Both the position numbers and the translations under genes were made by a program. Below are positions 17,301 to 25,024 of a stretch of DNA of 64,000 nt, in pieces. Location of the stretch: NCBI GenBank assembly GCA_903847975.1, contig CAINFC010000006.1:186001-250000 (forward strand), written 5' to 3'. The number at the start of each line of letters is the position of its first letter. Positions within the stretch are counted from its first letter, which is position 1. The stretch comes from an uncultured Acidobacteriota bacterium (GTDB taxonomy: Bacteria > Acidobacteriota > UBA6911 > CAINFC01). The notes beneath the pieces are model-generated. The model was not told where the DNA came from. It saw nothing but the letters and a program-made list of their open reading frames with translations, and searched no databases.

Positions 17301-20300
17301 AAGGCGGTCGGGGAATATTTGAATACCTTCTCCTCCGGCCACCCGCGCCACTACCAGGCGGAACGTCGCCTGGAGCAGCTTCTGGAGCGGCCGGAATTCC
17401 GGAAACTCGTTCTGGCGGCCGGTTCCCAAAGATGCCGGGAATCGGAAGGCTACTCTTTTCTGGTCCCCTTTCTCCAGTTTCTGGCCCGTCAGGCGGAAGA
17501 CGCCACACTGGAAAACCTGGTGGATGCATCGCGGAAAACCCTGATTCGCGACGCGCGGGCTTTCCAGGAAGTCCGCACACTGCTTCGCCGGAGAAAAAGG
17601 GAAGCCTGCGAGGAGCGCCTGCTGAAGGAGTGGGTGCAGGACAAGCGGGAAACGTCGGAAATACTCGCCGCCACCTCCGAGCTGGCGGGATTTTACGAAA
17701 GCTACCAACGAAAAGAGGATGCCTCCCGCATTTGGGAGCAACTGGCGGAGCGCTACCCGAAGAACCTGGGAGTCATCGAGAGCGGCGTCGCTTATTATGT
17801 CCGGACCGGGCGCGTGGAAAAAGCCTTGGAGCTTCTGGCCGGAGCCCTGCCGTCTGCGAATCCTTCCTACAGAAAACAGTTTTTGTCCCGGGCCGGAGAG
17901 CTGCAGCTGGATCGTGGCAACCTTCCCGAGGCGGAGAAGTGCTGGCTTTCCCTGCTGGCCGCCGAGCCGGAAAATACCCGCGCTTTTTCTCAGCTGGCCG
18001 AGGTTTACCGCCGGCAGAACGACCTTCCGAAGCTGGCCGGGCTCTATCAGCGAACTTTGGAGCAGCTTACGGCGCCGCCCAAAGGAGAGGACCCGGAACG
18101 ACGCCAGAAGACGGAAGAAATCCGGCTGCGCCTCATCGATGTCTACCAGGCCATGAAAGAGCCGGTTCCGGCCATCGACCTCTACAAGGAACTGCTGAAT
18201 CGCAATCCGGAAAACCCGGAATGGATCACATCCGCCTCCCGGTTTGCGGATACTTTCGGGCAGAAAGACCGGCTGGTCGACTTCTTTACCCGTCAGGCAG
18301 CCCGCTCCAGCAAGGATTACCGCTGGCCGCTTCTGCTGGCCCGCATTCAGAAGGCGTTGGGAAACCGCGAGGAGTCGATTCCCCTGTATTCCAAGTCCCT
18401 GGAAATTCAGCCCACGCATCTCGAAGCGCTGCGGGAATTGACAACACTGCTGGAAGCCTCCGGTCGCTGGGAGGAGTGCCTCCCCCTGCTCAGGAAAATC
18501 CATGTGCAGACCTATCGCCGGCCGGAGCCCCTCCGGGAAGCGGCGGAAATATTGGGGCTTCAGAAGCGCATCCCGGAAGCCTTGGCCATGCTGGAAGAGG
18601 CGCAGCAGGCAGCTTCCTTACCCAAACAGCGGCGGTGGAGACAGGCGGCCCTTTCGTTGCTGCGCTGGAATCAGGTCGCGGAGGCTGCTAAGGTTGCCGA
18701 GCAGGGCTGGAATTCGCTGCTGGCCACCCGCGACGAGAATCCCATGGAGGCCGACGATCTCATCGCCTTTTCTCTTCCGGCCTTACGGCGGCAACAGCTG
18801 CCAGCCCTCTGGGACCGGCTGATCCGGTTGGGCCTCTCCCTGCCCTCCGACCATCCCGGCCGGGAGACAGTCACCTCGTTTTTGGAGTACACATTTCCCG
18901 GAATGCTCAAAACGTATGGCTCCAGCCGGCAGCTGGATCAGTTGGACGATCAGATTCGGGCGGACTGGAATAGCGGCAGGCTCGAAGCCTGGCCGGAACT
19001 TAAGCAGAGCCTCCTGACGGTGTCGCAAAATGCGGACCTGGCCTACCTGGAGGAGTGGATCTGGCAGAAGCGATACCAGGAGAGCCGGCCGCCGGACTCC
19101 CGACTGCCGGTCAATCCGCAAATCCGTCGTTCTCTTACGGATTTTTACAGGAAACGGTTCGCTCACGGGCCTTTGGCCCAGTGGCTGGTTTCGGCCGTTG
19201 CCAAAGAAACTCCCGTTCCGGATCCGGGACTGTATCTGGAAGCCGCGCGGTATTTCCGCCTGGCCGGGAAGAGCCAGGAGGAGAAAGAATCCCTGGTCCT
19301 TTTTGCGTCGCTGGATCCCAACAATGAAGACAAGAGCTCCGAGGCCATGGAACGTCTGGCCGTCCTGTTGCGCGGGCCGGGAAACCGGAGTGACTCCTCC
19401 GCCATCGAACCGGGAGCGGCTTCCGGTTCGATTCCTTTGGTGAATGCCTTTCTGTTCCTGGACCAGCCGGAGGTGGCGCTCCGGCTGATTCGTGGGCTGG
19501 AAAAAGGATTGGGAAAGAAGTGGAGTGCGGCGCAGCAAGCCCTGATCGGTTGGAAAAACGGAGCCTACCCGGAGGATGTCAATGACTATCATTTCTCCAT
19601 TCTGGGCCTGAAGAGCATTGGGGAGAGGCTTTCCCAACCTTCGGATCCCAAGGCGGACTGGATTGGCAGGGACTGGTTTTACCTGGCCTCTTCCTACGCG
19701 CAGTCGAAGGCGGCACAGGATCCGCGCCGGAAAGCCGACGCCCACCTGCATATGGCAGACCTGGAAGGCAGCCCCCAGGATACAGGCGGCTGGCTGCGAA
19801 CCGGGGAAGGCCTTATGGGTAAAGGCAGCCAGGAACAGGCCCTCTCCTTTTTCCGGCAGGCTGTGGAGCTTCAGCCGGGCAGCTTTCTGTACCAGATCCG
19901 ATACCGGGAAGCGCTCCTTGCTGCTGGCCAGGATCCCCGGAGTCTGGCCGCTCCGTTGCGGGAAATTGTGGACCGGCAGTGCAGCACGGGCAAGTTTTCC
20001 TCCCAGCGACTCGAAATCCGGAAGAGGCATGTGGACCATGTTCTCCGTCTTTCTCTCCGATACGGCTTTTTTAACGAACTGTCCGAATCCTTCCAGCGCT
20101 TCCTGGAGGAAAGCATTACATTGCAAGGGCATTGGAGCAACACCTTTTTGCTGGAAGAAATTTTGCCCCGAATTTCCAAAAGTCCGGCCAAGGAGGCGTT
20201 CCTCAAACGGATTGTACTGGCTTCTCCCCATCCACAGGAGATGGTCGATTATTTTTTCGACAGCGATCGGCTGGAGGAAACGGAAAAGCTCCCGGTGGCT

Positions 20301-21821
20301 CTCGCCGTCGTCGACCATTTGAAAACCCAGTCGGAGCTCGGTGAGGAGGGATCCCGTCAGTACATCCGCGACAGTCGGAACGACCTGCTGCTGCGCAGCA
20401 TTGACTTCATGCTCGAAACCGGAAACGCGGCCCGGGCCCAGGAACAAATACGCCTTTTCCTGGAAGATCCTGCTGCGGAGCGATGGATTCCGCAGGCCAG
20501 GTTCCTGCAGATGAAAGCCCTGCGGATTCAGGGGAAAGCCCCCGAGGCTCTCCGCATTCTGGAGGAGTGGGTGGAAAAGGATGCGGATTCCTATCTGGAT
20601 TTCAAGGACAAGGCGGAGGGGCTGTTCCTTAAAGAGGAGGAGAAGTCGACCCTGGCCCGCTGCCAGGAGCAGTATTACCGGCGGAAGCTTCTTTCTTCCA
20701 GCCTCCTGCCTGAAGATTTTCTCGGCCTGATCCGCTCTCTTTACCGCCAGAAGAAAAACCCCGAAGCCCAGGCTGCGTATCGGCAGATGAGCTGCCTATT
20801 TGCTTCTCCTCTGCTTCCCGAAAACGAAATCGAGACAGACCGGAACGATTTCTCTCTGGGGTCCGATTGGCAGGATGCCGTTGCTGAAATTGCCGAAGAG
20901 TCAGGGGATTTTCTGCTGGCCACCCAGGTCCGCCAGCAGATGCAAAGCCGGCTGCCGGTTGGAACCCTCGCCAGCGCCCGAAACCTGTGCGCCCTGGCCC
21001 GGGTGGATTGGAAAAGCGGCCGCACGGCGGACGCTCTGCTCAAAGCGCAGGAACTCCTGCCGCAGGGCGGATTGCCGGCGTCCGCCCAAAGGGATACGGC
21101 CTGGATGCTCTGGAAAGTTTCCTCTGAAAATCGGGGCCGGATCGCCGGGGCACTGAAAGAAGCTTCCCGGGATGATCCCGAAATTCAGGTCTTTCTCCAT
21201 TGGATGGGGAATTCCGGTGCCCCAGCGCCAGCCACCCTTCCGCGATATGCATCCCTTATGGATCGGGCCGCCTGCGAGGAAGGCATCCCGGGCATCCAGG
21301 CGGAGGACCTGGTCTCTTCCATCCGGCGGCTGGTTTTTCTGGATCCCGAGGACCGGAGCCGCCGCCTCCTGCTGTTCCGCCAGCTGCTGCGGCTGCAGCA
21401 GGAACGATTCGCCCTGGAAGTCCTGGATCCAAGCGGAGAATTTGCCTATGGTTATATACCGCAGGGGAAAAGAGCCTCTCTGGCCTTCCTGCGACCGCAA
21501 TCCGATGAAGGGATCGCCAGCCCGATGTCCCAGCTGGGCCTTTCGGGCGAATCCGCCTTACGCACGGCCCGCGAGGCATTTCTCGCCGCCCTGGAGGAAC
21601 AAATCTGGGAAACGGCCGACTATTACGGGCGGCTCATGATTTATTTCAGCGATCGCCCCGCGGAGCTGAAGGAATCTCTGGCGCTGCTCCGCAGGCTGAA
21701 AACAGAAAGACAGCGCCAGGAAGCCAAAAAAGACCAGCTCTGGCGGGTGTCGCGCCATATGACTCTGCCGCCTGCCTTCGCCAGCGGGGAAGGGAGTTCC
21801 TTGCCCCGGCCGAGGTTCTGA
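14364..21821 (+). CDS. Giant exported TPR-repeat protein (2485 residues)
   Basis: A single uninterrupted 2485-codon frame. The N-terminus MAKWFLFLFLTGAALTPA looks like a signal peptide with cleavage after ANA near residue 26. The rest is almost entirely alpha-helical TPR-type repeats, with phrases such as YPKNLGVIESGVAYYVRTGR, LLNRNPENPEWITSASRFAD and SLEIQPTHLEALREL recurring across the length. An acidic low-complexity linker (about residues 562-608, Glu/Asp/Ser/Pro-rich) breaks the array. No catalytic domain is recognisable. It probably works as a periplasmic scaffold. It is followed by a DUF3352-like exported protein, and the two may function together. There is no strong ribosome-binding site before the ATG. 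Confidence 0.9.
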   Translation: MAKWFLFLFLTGAALTPATMTSSANAPEGAGKDPLEEIFYRKALLLGSEALVPRPTREVVEGLRTIVRTPSTRPEYLRILAAEEIALEEVESAENHFLAYVKALGESEEALTGLAAFYESRGKVAQQVQALRQAMMKSSGKEIAGTPLARRASYSLAQKILKVIEFSPVDGVSRLDILNDLVRLYPSDADVQKEIHQEWIRQKATRELRSALVLFRQKFPEEKEYAVGLEAEALELEGTPDQARSLLESSFQPLWPDFLLRKYSRAIRRDRNYWKERISSLSRRLESGTGDTDAAVRLFYAFQQEGNLLRACQVLNHISRTKEKASSARAAKGGWLPEELYVWGILYKHLGHYDEAAGHFYSLYNRNAPPAVNASPSLWPNLTTQPDREEALYQLFDTLIEANSHFTRIGSGNLAYFSQLASMDRHPGLLNGILSILLNRTDPGQQYRMQEEKATAYFNARRAESLYRIFLVEFPKSGRIPIMQWQVLRQYAKYGAHEAILRLGEQFLQRFPDKINEAGGAGILLSDAYLALNRKEEAWKTYERLLDLLARRGAQKLFRDKEDAKPGPREEPPSAESSEGNEEMAGDGSRPMPDEKEDSTAENREATPVVDYEFVLQRYISALAGAKLIPQALTLFRREIERHPQEAGLYERLSSFLEQNRLDQEVEAVYLRAIQQFKEATWYNRLARWYLRRKMTDKFLSLSQQLVESLPGDPLATYLREILEKDPAGNRIYLQVNLLALQRFPHNLTFVRNLLRYYSNRRALVPEWEKLTRRYFFFDSEIQKLYLGALSSQNRLGAMTDSLAESEKQEATSGTDKGFSPAERAFLGSARTWRSRFEEAEADLRRLASDFPAYPEYTRQLVDLQRSLGARNARHYQEAAGREEKWARLFPTQNERWIKAGEIWADAGSLDKAVELWNQIAVRQPRNPERIVDAATVFWDYYLFDPAEKWIRQYRTAARLPDALFYEMGAILESRGEREKAVGEYLNTFSSGHPRHYQAERRLEQLLERPEFRKLVLAAGSQRCRESEGYSFLVPFLQFLARQAEDATLENLVDASRKTLIRDARAFQEVRTLLRRRKREACEERLLKEWVQDKRETSEILAATSELAGFYESYQRKEDASRIWEQLAERYPKNLGVIESGVAYYVRTGRVEKALELLAGALPSANPSYRKQFLSRAGELQLDRGNLPEAEKCWLSLLAAEPENTRAFSQLAEVYRRQNDLPKLAGLYQRTLEQLTAPPKGEDPERRQKTEEIRLRLIDVYQAMKEPVPAIDLYKELLNRNPENPEWITSASRFADTFGQKDRLVDFFTRQAARSSKDYRWPLLLARIQKALGNREESIPLYSKSLEIQPTHLEALRELTTLLEASGRWEECLPLLRKIHVQTYRRPEPLREAAEILGLQKRIPEALAMLEEAQQAASLPKQRRWRQAALSLLRWNQVAEAAKVAEQGWNSLLATRDENPMEADDLIAFSLPALRRQQLPALWDRLIRLGLSLPSDHPGRETVTSFLEYTFPGMLKTYGSSRQLDQLDDQIRADWNSGRLEAWPELKQSLLTVSQNADLAYLEEWIWQKRYQESRPPDSRLPVNPQIRRSLTDFYRKRFAHGPLAQWLVSAVAKETPVPDPGLYLEAARYFRLAGKSQEEKESLVLFASLDPNNEDKSSEAMERLAVLLRGPGNRSDSSAIEPGAASGSIPLVNAFLFLDQPEVALRLIRGLEKGLGKKWSAAQQALIGWKNGAYPEDVNDYHFSILGLKSIGERLSQPSDPKADWIGRDWFYLASSYAQSKAAQDPRRKADAHLHMADLEGSPQDTGGWLRTGEGLMGKGSQEQALSFFRQAVELQPGSFLYQIRYREALLAAGQDPRSLAAPLREIVDRQCSTGKFSSQRLEIRKRHVDHVLRLSLRYGFFNELSESFQRFLEESITLQGHWSNTFLLEEILPRISKSPAKEAFLKRIVLASPHPQEMVDYFFDSDRLEETEKLPVALAVVDHLKTQSELGEEGSRQYIRDSRNDLLLRSIDFMLETGNAARAQEQIRLFLEDPAAERWIPQARFLQMKALRIQGKAPEALRILEEWVEKDADSYLDFKDKAEGLFLKEEEKSTLARCQEQYYRRKLLSSSLLPEDFLGLIRSLYRQKKNPEAQAAYRQMSCLFASPLLPENEIETDRNDFSLGSDWQDAVAEIAEESGDFLLATQVRQQMQSRLPVGTLASARNLCALARVDWKSGRTADALLKAQELLPQGGLPASAQRDTAWMLWKVSSENRGRIAGALKEASRDDPEIQVFLHWMGNSGAPAPATLPRYASLMDRAACEEGIPGIQAEDLVSSIRRLVFLDPEDRSRRLLLFRQLLRLQQERFALEVLDPSGEFAYGYIPQGKRASLAFLRPQSDEGIASPMSQLGLSGESALRTAREAFLAALEEQIWETADYYGRLMIYFSDRPAELKESLALLRRLKTERQRQEAKKDQLWRVSRHMTLPPAFASGEGSSLPRPRF

Positions 21822-21852
21822 GGAAAGGTTGCCCACTGACTTCCGAGCAGCT

Positions 21853-23640
21853 ATGCGTCACTCCAATTTCATTCCTGGTTGTCTCATGCGGAACCTGGCA
21901 AGGAATGCCCTGATTCCGCTTGCTTTTTGTGCGGTCTGCGGCATAACCGACCTCCGGGCACAACTGTCTCCGGCTGAAATCATGCCCACCGGAGCCCTGG
22001 TTTATGTGGAGGCCCGGGATCTGAAATCCATGCTGGAGGGATGGCTCTCGTCTCCCGAGAAGAAGCGCTGGCAGGAGAGCAGACACTATCAGCGTTTTCA
22101 GAACTCCCGGCTCTTTCTGAAGCTGACCAGCCGCGCCGAGCAGTTTGCCGTTTCCGCCGGATTTCCCATCCTCACGGAGCAGCTGATCCCCTTTGCGGGA
22201 AGGCAATCGGCTCTGGGAATTTACAATCCCGCCGAGCAGGAATTCCTGTTTCTCACGGAACTATCCGCAGCCGAGCGTCAGATCCTGCAATTGTTCCGCA
22301 ACAAAAGCCGTTTTGAAGTGCGGGCCCAGGATGGTTTTACCTACTACCGCAATAACCAGGGCGGCCGGATGGTCTGTTTCGCCGAGATCGACCCGTATCT
22401 TGCCGTATCCACCCAGGAGGATCTCATCCGGTCCGCGCTGTCGCTGCGAAAATCGCCAGCCTCCCGTACCTCGCTGGCCCGCACCCGGGAATGGCAGGAA
22501 ACCATGTCATCCCAGGAATCCTCCGATCTTCGAATCTTTCTGGCCATGGGTTCGCTGTCCGAGCATCCCGCCTTTCGCCGGGAATGGCTTTTCGGAAATG
22601 CAAAGGAGCTGCAGCCTTTCCAAAGCATCCGCAACGAAATCTTTTTTTCTTCCGCTCAGGTGCGCGAAAAGCGGCTGCTGGTCCGCAAGGAAAAGCTGGC
22701 GGCGGTTTCGGGCTCTCTCCCGCTGGAGCTGCTGGAACGCTACAGCCCCAACCATCAGACCTATCTCCTGGGGTATGCGGCTCCTGAACTGGAGCCCCTG
22801 GCGACTCGCATGGAGCAGCTACTCTGGAATCCGGTCCCGCTGGAGCATCCCGGGCCGCCGCGGCCTGCCGCCCCGCTCGGGTACCAGGAGCTGATGGAAG
22901 CCTACCGACGCAGCCCATTCGAAAAAAGCATCGATGAGCCCGAATCCCTGACCGAGCCATCGGAGGGAAAGAGCGGAACGCGCCCGGCCCGTCCGAAGCT
23001 GGTGCAGATTCTGGCCTCCCTCGGGCTGCAAGCCGTCCTGGAGACGGGAAGCGTCCTCTCTCCGGAGGACAGCCCTTTCCATTTTACTTCCTATGCTTTT
23101 GTGCTCTATGCACCCGGGTCGGCCAACCTTTCTTCCGAGCCTCTGCGGGGATGGATCCAGGACGAATTTGCCCGGCTTTATACCGTATCGGGCTATCCGG
23201 GCACCTGGCGGCGCAAGGTCCTGGCCCAGGTTTCCTACGACACCCTGGAGACCGATGCCGGCCTGATGCCAATCAGCGTGGCCCGGATTGGGAATGCCCT
23301 GGTCGTGGCTAACTCGGAAGACAGCTTGCGGAAAATTCTGCTGACTTTCCAGGCCGGGATGCCCCCGCGCTTTTTTACTACCCGGGAACCGCCGGCCCTG
23401 TCTTTGTTTGCGCGGCTGGAATTCCGCGAGGCTCGCGACAGTTTCCTTCGCTGGCAGAAAGCCCTGGATTACCTGCAGAAGCAGAATGCCGAGGAGTATT
23501 CCGAGCCGCTGTTTTTCTCCGAAGATCTGGGCGGTTTGCTGCAATCCCTGGTGCGACTGCAGAGGGTTACCCTGCAGCGCCAGACCGCCACGGATGGCGT
23601 ACGAGAGGAAATCGTATACGATTCGCTTCCCAGGCCTTAG
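21853..23640 (+). CDS. DUF3352-like exported protein
   Basis: Around 595 residues, predicted to be exported. The region after the signal resembles DUF3352-type proteins: a PTGALVYVEARDLKSML opening, then a pattern of alternating strands and helices with GGRMVCFAEIDPYLAVSTQE and later LVVANSEDSLRKIL. The start is uncertain. TTG at 21829 abuts an AGGAAAGG motif, ATG at 21853 is used here, and ATG at 21886 gives the cleanest signal peptide (MRNLARNALIPLAF...RAQ). It begins right after the giant TPR gene and is likely in the same transcript. The function is unknown; DUF3352 proteins are poorly characterised envelope proteins. Confidence 0.7.
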   Translation: MRHSNFIPGCLMRNLARNALIPLAFCAVCGITDLRAQLSPAEIMPTGALVYVEARDLKSMLEGWLSSPEKKRWQESRHYQRFQNSRLFLKLTSRAEQFAVSAGFPILTEQLIPFAGRQSALGIYNPAEQEFLFLTELSAAERQILQLFRNKSRFEVRAQDGFTYYRNNQGGRMVCFAEIDPYLAVSTQEDLIRSALSLRKSPASRTSLARTREWQETMSSQESSDLRIFLAMGSLSEHPAFRREWLFGNAKELQPFQSIRNEIFFSSAQVREKRLLVRKEKLAAVSGSLPLELLERYSPNHQTYLLGYAAPELEPLATRMEQLLWNPVPLEHPGPPRPAAPLGYQELMEAYRRSPFEKSIDEPESLTEPSEGKSGTRPARPKLVQILASLGLQAVLETGSVLSPEDSPFHFTSYAFVLYAPGSANLSSEPLRGWIQDEFARLYTVSGYPGTWRRKVLAQVSYDTLETDAGLMPISVARIGNALVVANSEDSLRKILLTFQAGMPPRFFTTREPPALSLFARLEFREARDSFLRWQKALDYLQKQNAEEYSEPLFFSEDLGGLLQSLVRLQRVTLQRQTATDGVREEIVYDSLPRP

Positions 23641-23779
23641 TCAAACGGCCCCCCCCACCGACGGCAGGAATTCCTTTCTTTTTTCATTCCCGGGGCTCTT
23701 TTTTCTTTGCTATAATGGCATTGGCGTTTTCACGGCAGAAAACAAATTTCTTATAGGGTCATCCAAAAGGAGAAAGAAC

Positions 23780-24958
23780 ATGTCTCAGCGTCCATTGAAT
23801 GTCGGGCTGATTGGCGGCGGCGGCGGAGCCTTCATCGTCAATCCCCATCAAAGAGGAATTCATTCCGACGGAACCCGTCGGGTAACCTGCGGCGCCCTGC
23901 ACCCTGATCCTCAGAAAGCCATGCAGTTTGCCGCAGAATGGCCTTACCCTATGCAGGGCTATTCCAGCTATTCCGAGATGATCGAACAGGAAAGCCGCAA
24001 GCCGGTCGGCGAAAGGATAGACTACGCGCTCATCGTCACCCCCAACAATGTTCATTTCGATCCGGCCATGAAGTGTATCCGCGCCGGGATTCCCGTATTC
24101 TGCGAGAAGCCCCTGACGGTATCCCTTTCGGAGGCCGACCAGCTGGTGGAAGCCGTGGAAAAGTATAAGGTTCCCTTCGCCGTGTCCCATACCTACCTGG
24201 GGCACTGGACCAGCCTGTTCGCCCGGCATATCGTGCGCTCCGGACTTCTGGGGGAGATTCGCTGGGTGGACGCCTGCTACCACCAGGGATGGCTGGCCGG
24301 ACGTACGGAGGATCAGGGCGTTCAGCAGGCAGAATGGAGAACGGATCCCAAGCAGGCCGGCGGAAGCTGCTGCGGCGGGGACATCGGCACCCATGCGCTC
24401 ATGCAGATGCGCTTCGTGACCGGGCTGGAGGTCACCGAGCTCTGCGCCTACCTGGAAACCTTTGTGCCTGGCCGCCGGCTGGACGATCACTTCACCACCT
24501 ATGTGAAACTCAACAATGGAGGACGTGGTCTGGTCCGGGCCAGCCAGATCGCCCACGGCCACAAGAACGACCTGCGCCTGGAAGTAAACGGCACCCTGGG
24601 CACGCTGTACTGGGTGCAGGAGGAGCCGGAATGGGTGCGGATCTTCCTTCCCGGACAGCCGGACCGCGTCTACTGGCGTGCTGTGGTTCAGCCGAACGAC
24701 GGGTTCCTTAAGGATATTCCCGAATGGCTGCTCAAGGAGCCTACAATTCCCAGCGGACACCCGGAAGCTTTTCACGACGCCTTTGGCCGACTGCACCGCT
24801 TCTTTGAAGCCGATGTGCGGGCCTACAACGAAGGGAAACCCTTTGCCGCCGACGGCAGCAGGTACGCCAACATCGTGGATGGGCGAACCGGCATGGCCTT
24901 CATCGCTGCAGCGATCGAAAGCAGCCATAGTGGGAACTCCTGGGTTCCAATGAAGTAG
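23780..24958 (+). CDS. Gfo/Idh/MocA-family oxidoreductase
   Basis: A 392-residue cytoplasmic oxidoreductase with no export signal. The dinucleotide-binding motif NVGLIGGGGGAFI is at the N-terminus, then DYALIVTPNNVHFDPA and the catalytic-loop FCEKPLTVSLSEADQLVEAV, and GGDIGTHALMQMRF with the catalytic-region His. Its form is close to sugar or inositol dehydrogenase-like proteins found in polysaccharide-degrading bacteria. The ATG at 23780 follows AAAAGGAGA by about 7 bases; the open frame further upstream (from 23408) is not coding. A TATAAT at 23711-23716 could be its -10. It ends just before an intrinsic terminator. Confidence 0.93.
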   Translation: MSQRPLNVGLIGGGGGAFIVNPHQRGIHSDGTRRVTCGALHPDPQKAMQFAAEWPYPMQGYSSYSEMIEQESRKPVGERIDYALIVTPNNVHFDPAMKCIRAGIPVFCEKPLTVSLSEADQLVEAVEKYKVPFAVSHTYLGHWTSLFARHIVRSGLLGEIRWVDACYHQGWLAGRTEDQGVQQAEWRTDPKQAGGSCCGGDIGTHALMQMRFVTGLEVTELCAYLETFVPGRRLDDHFTTYVKLNNGGRGLVRASQIAHGHKNDLRLEVNGTLGTLYWVQEEPEWVRIFLPGQPDRVYWRAVVQPNDGFLKDIPEWLLKEPTIPSGHPEAFHDAFGRLHRFFEADVRAYNEGKPFAADGSRYANIVDGRTGMAFIAAAIESSHSGNSWVPMK

Positions 24959-24977
24959 TATTGGCCGATTCGGAATC

Positions 24978-25009
24978 AAAGGGGGCGATCCGGAGGTCGC
25001 CCCTTTTTT
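24978..25009 (+). terminator. Intrinsic terminator
   Basis: GGGGCGA (24982-24988) pairs with TCGCCCC (24997-25003), extended by flanking AAA/TTT pairs, followed by a T6 tract (25004-25009). It ends the Gfo/Idh gene. The next gene's ribosome-binding site GGGGAGG begins only about 5 bases beyond the T-tract. Confidence 0.88.
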
Positions 25010-25024
25010 CATTGGGGAGGTACC

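Noticed and set aside
14466-20447. Long minus-strand open frames of 554-641 codons across the giant TPR gene
   Set aside because: They are antisense to a continuous, signal-peptide-bearing TPR frame. Their translations lack family motifs and show the Pro/Arg/Gly bias of shadow frames in GC-rich DNA.
23642-23660. Run of eight C residues after the DUF3352-like gene
   Set aside because: It lies between genes, so slippage there would not shift a reading frame. No evidence of phase variation.
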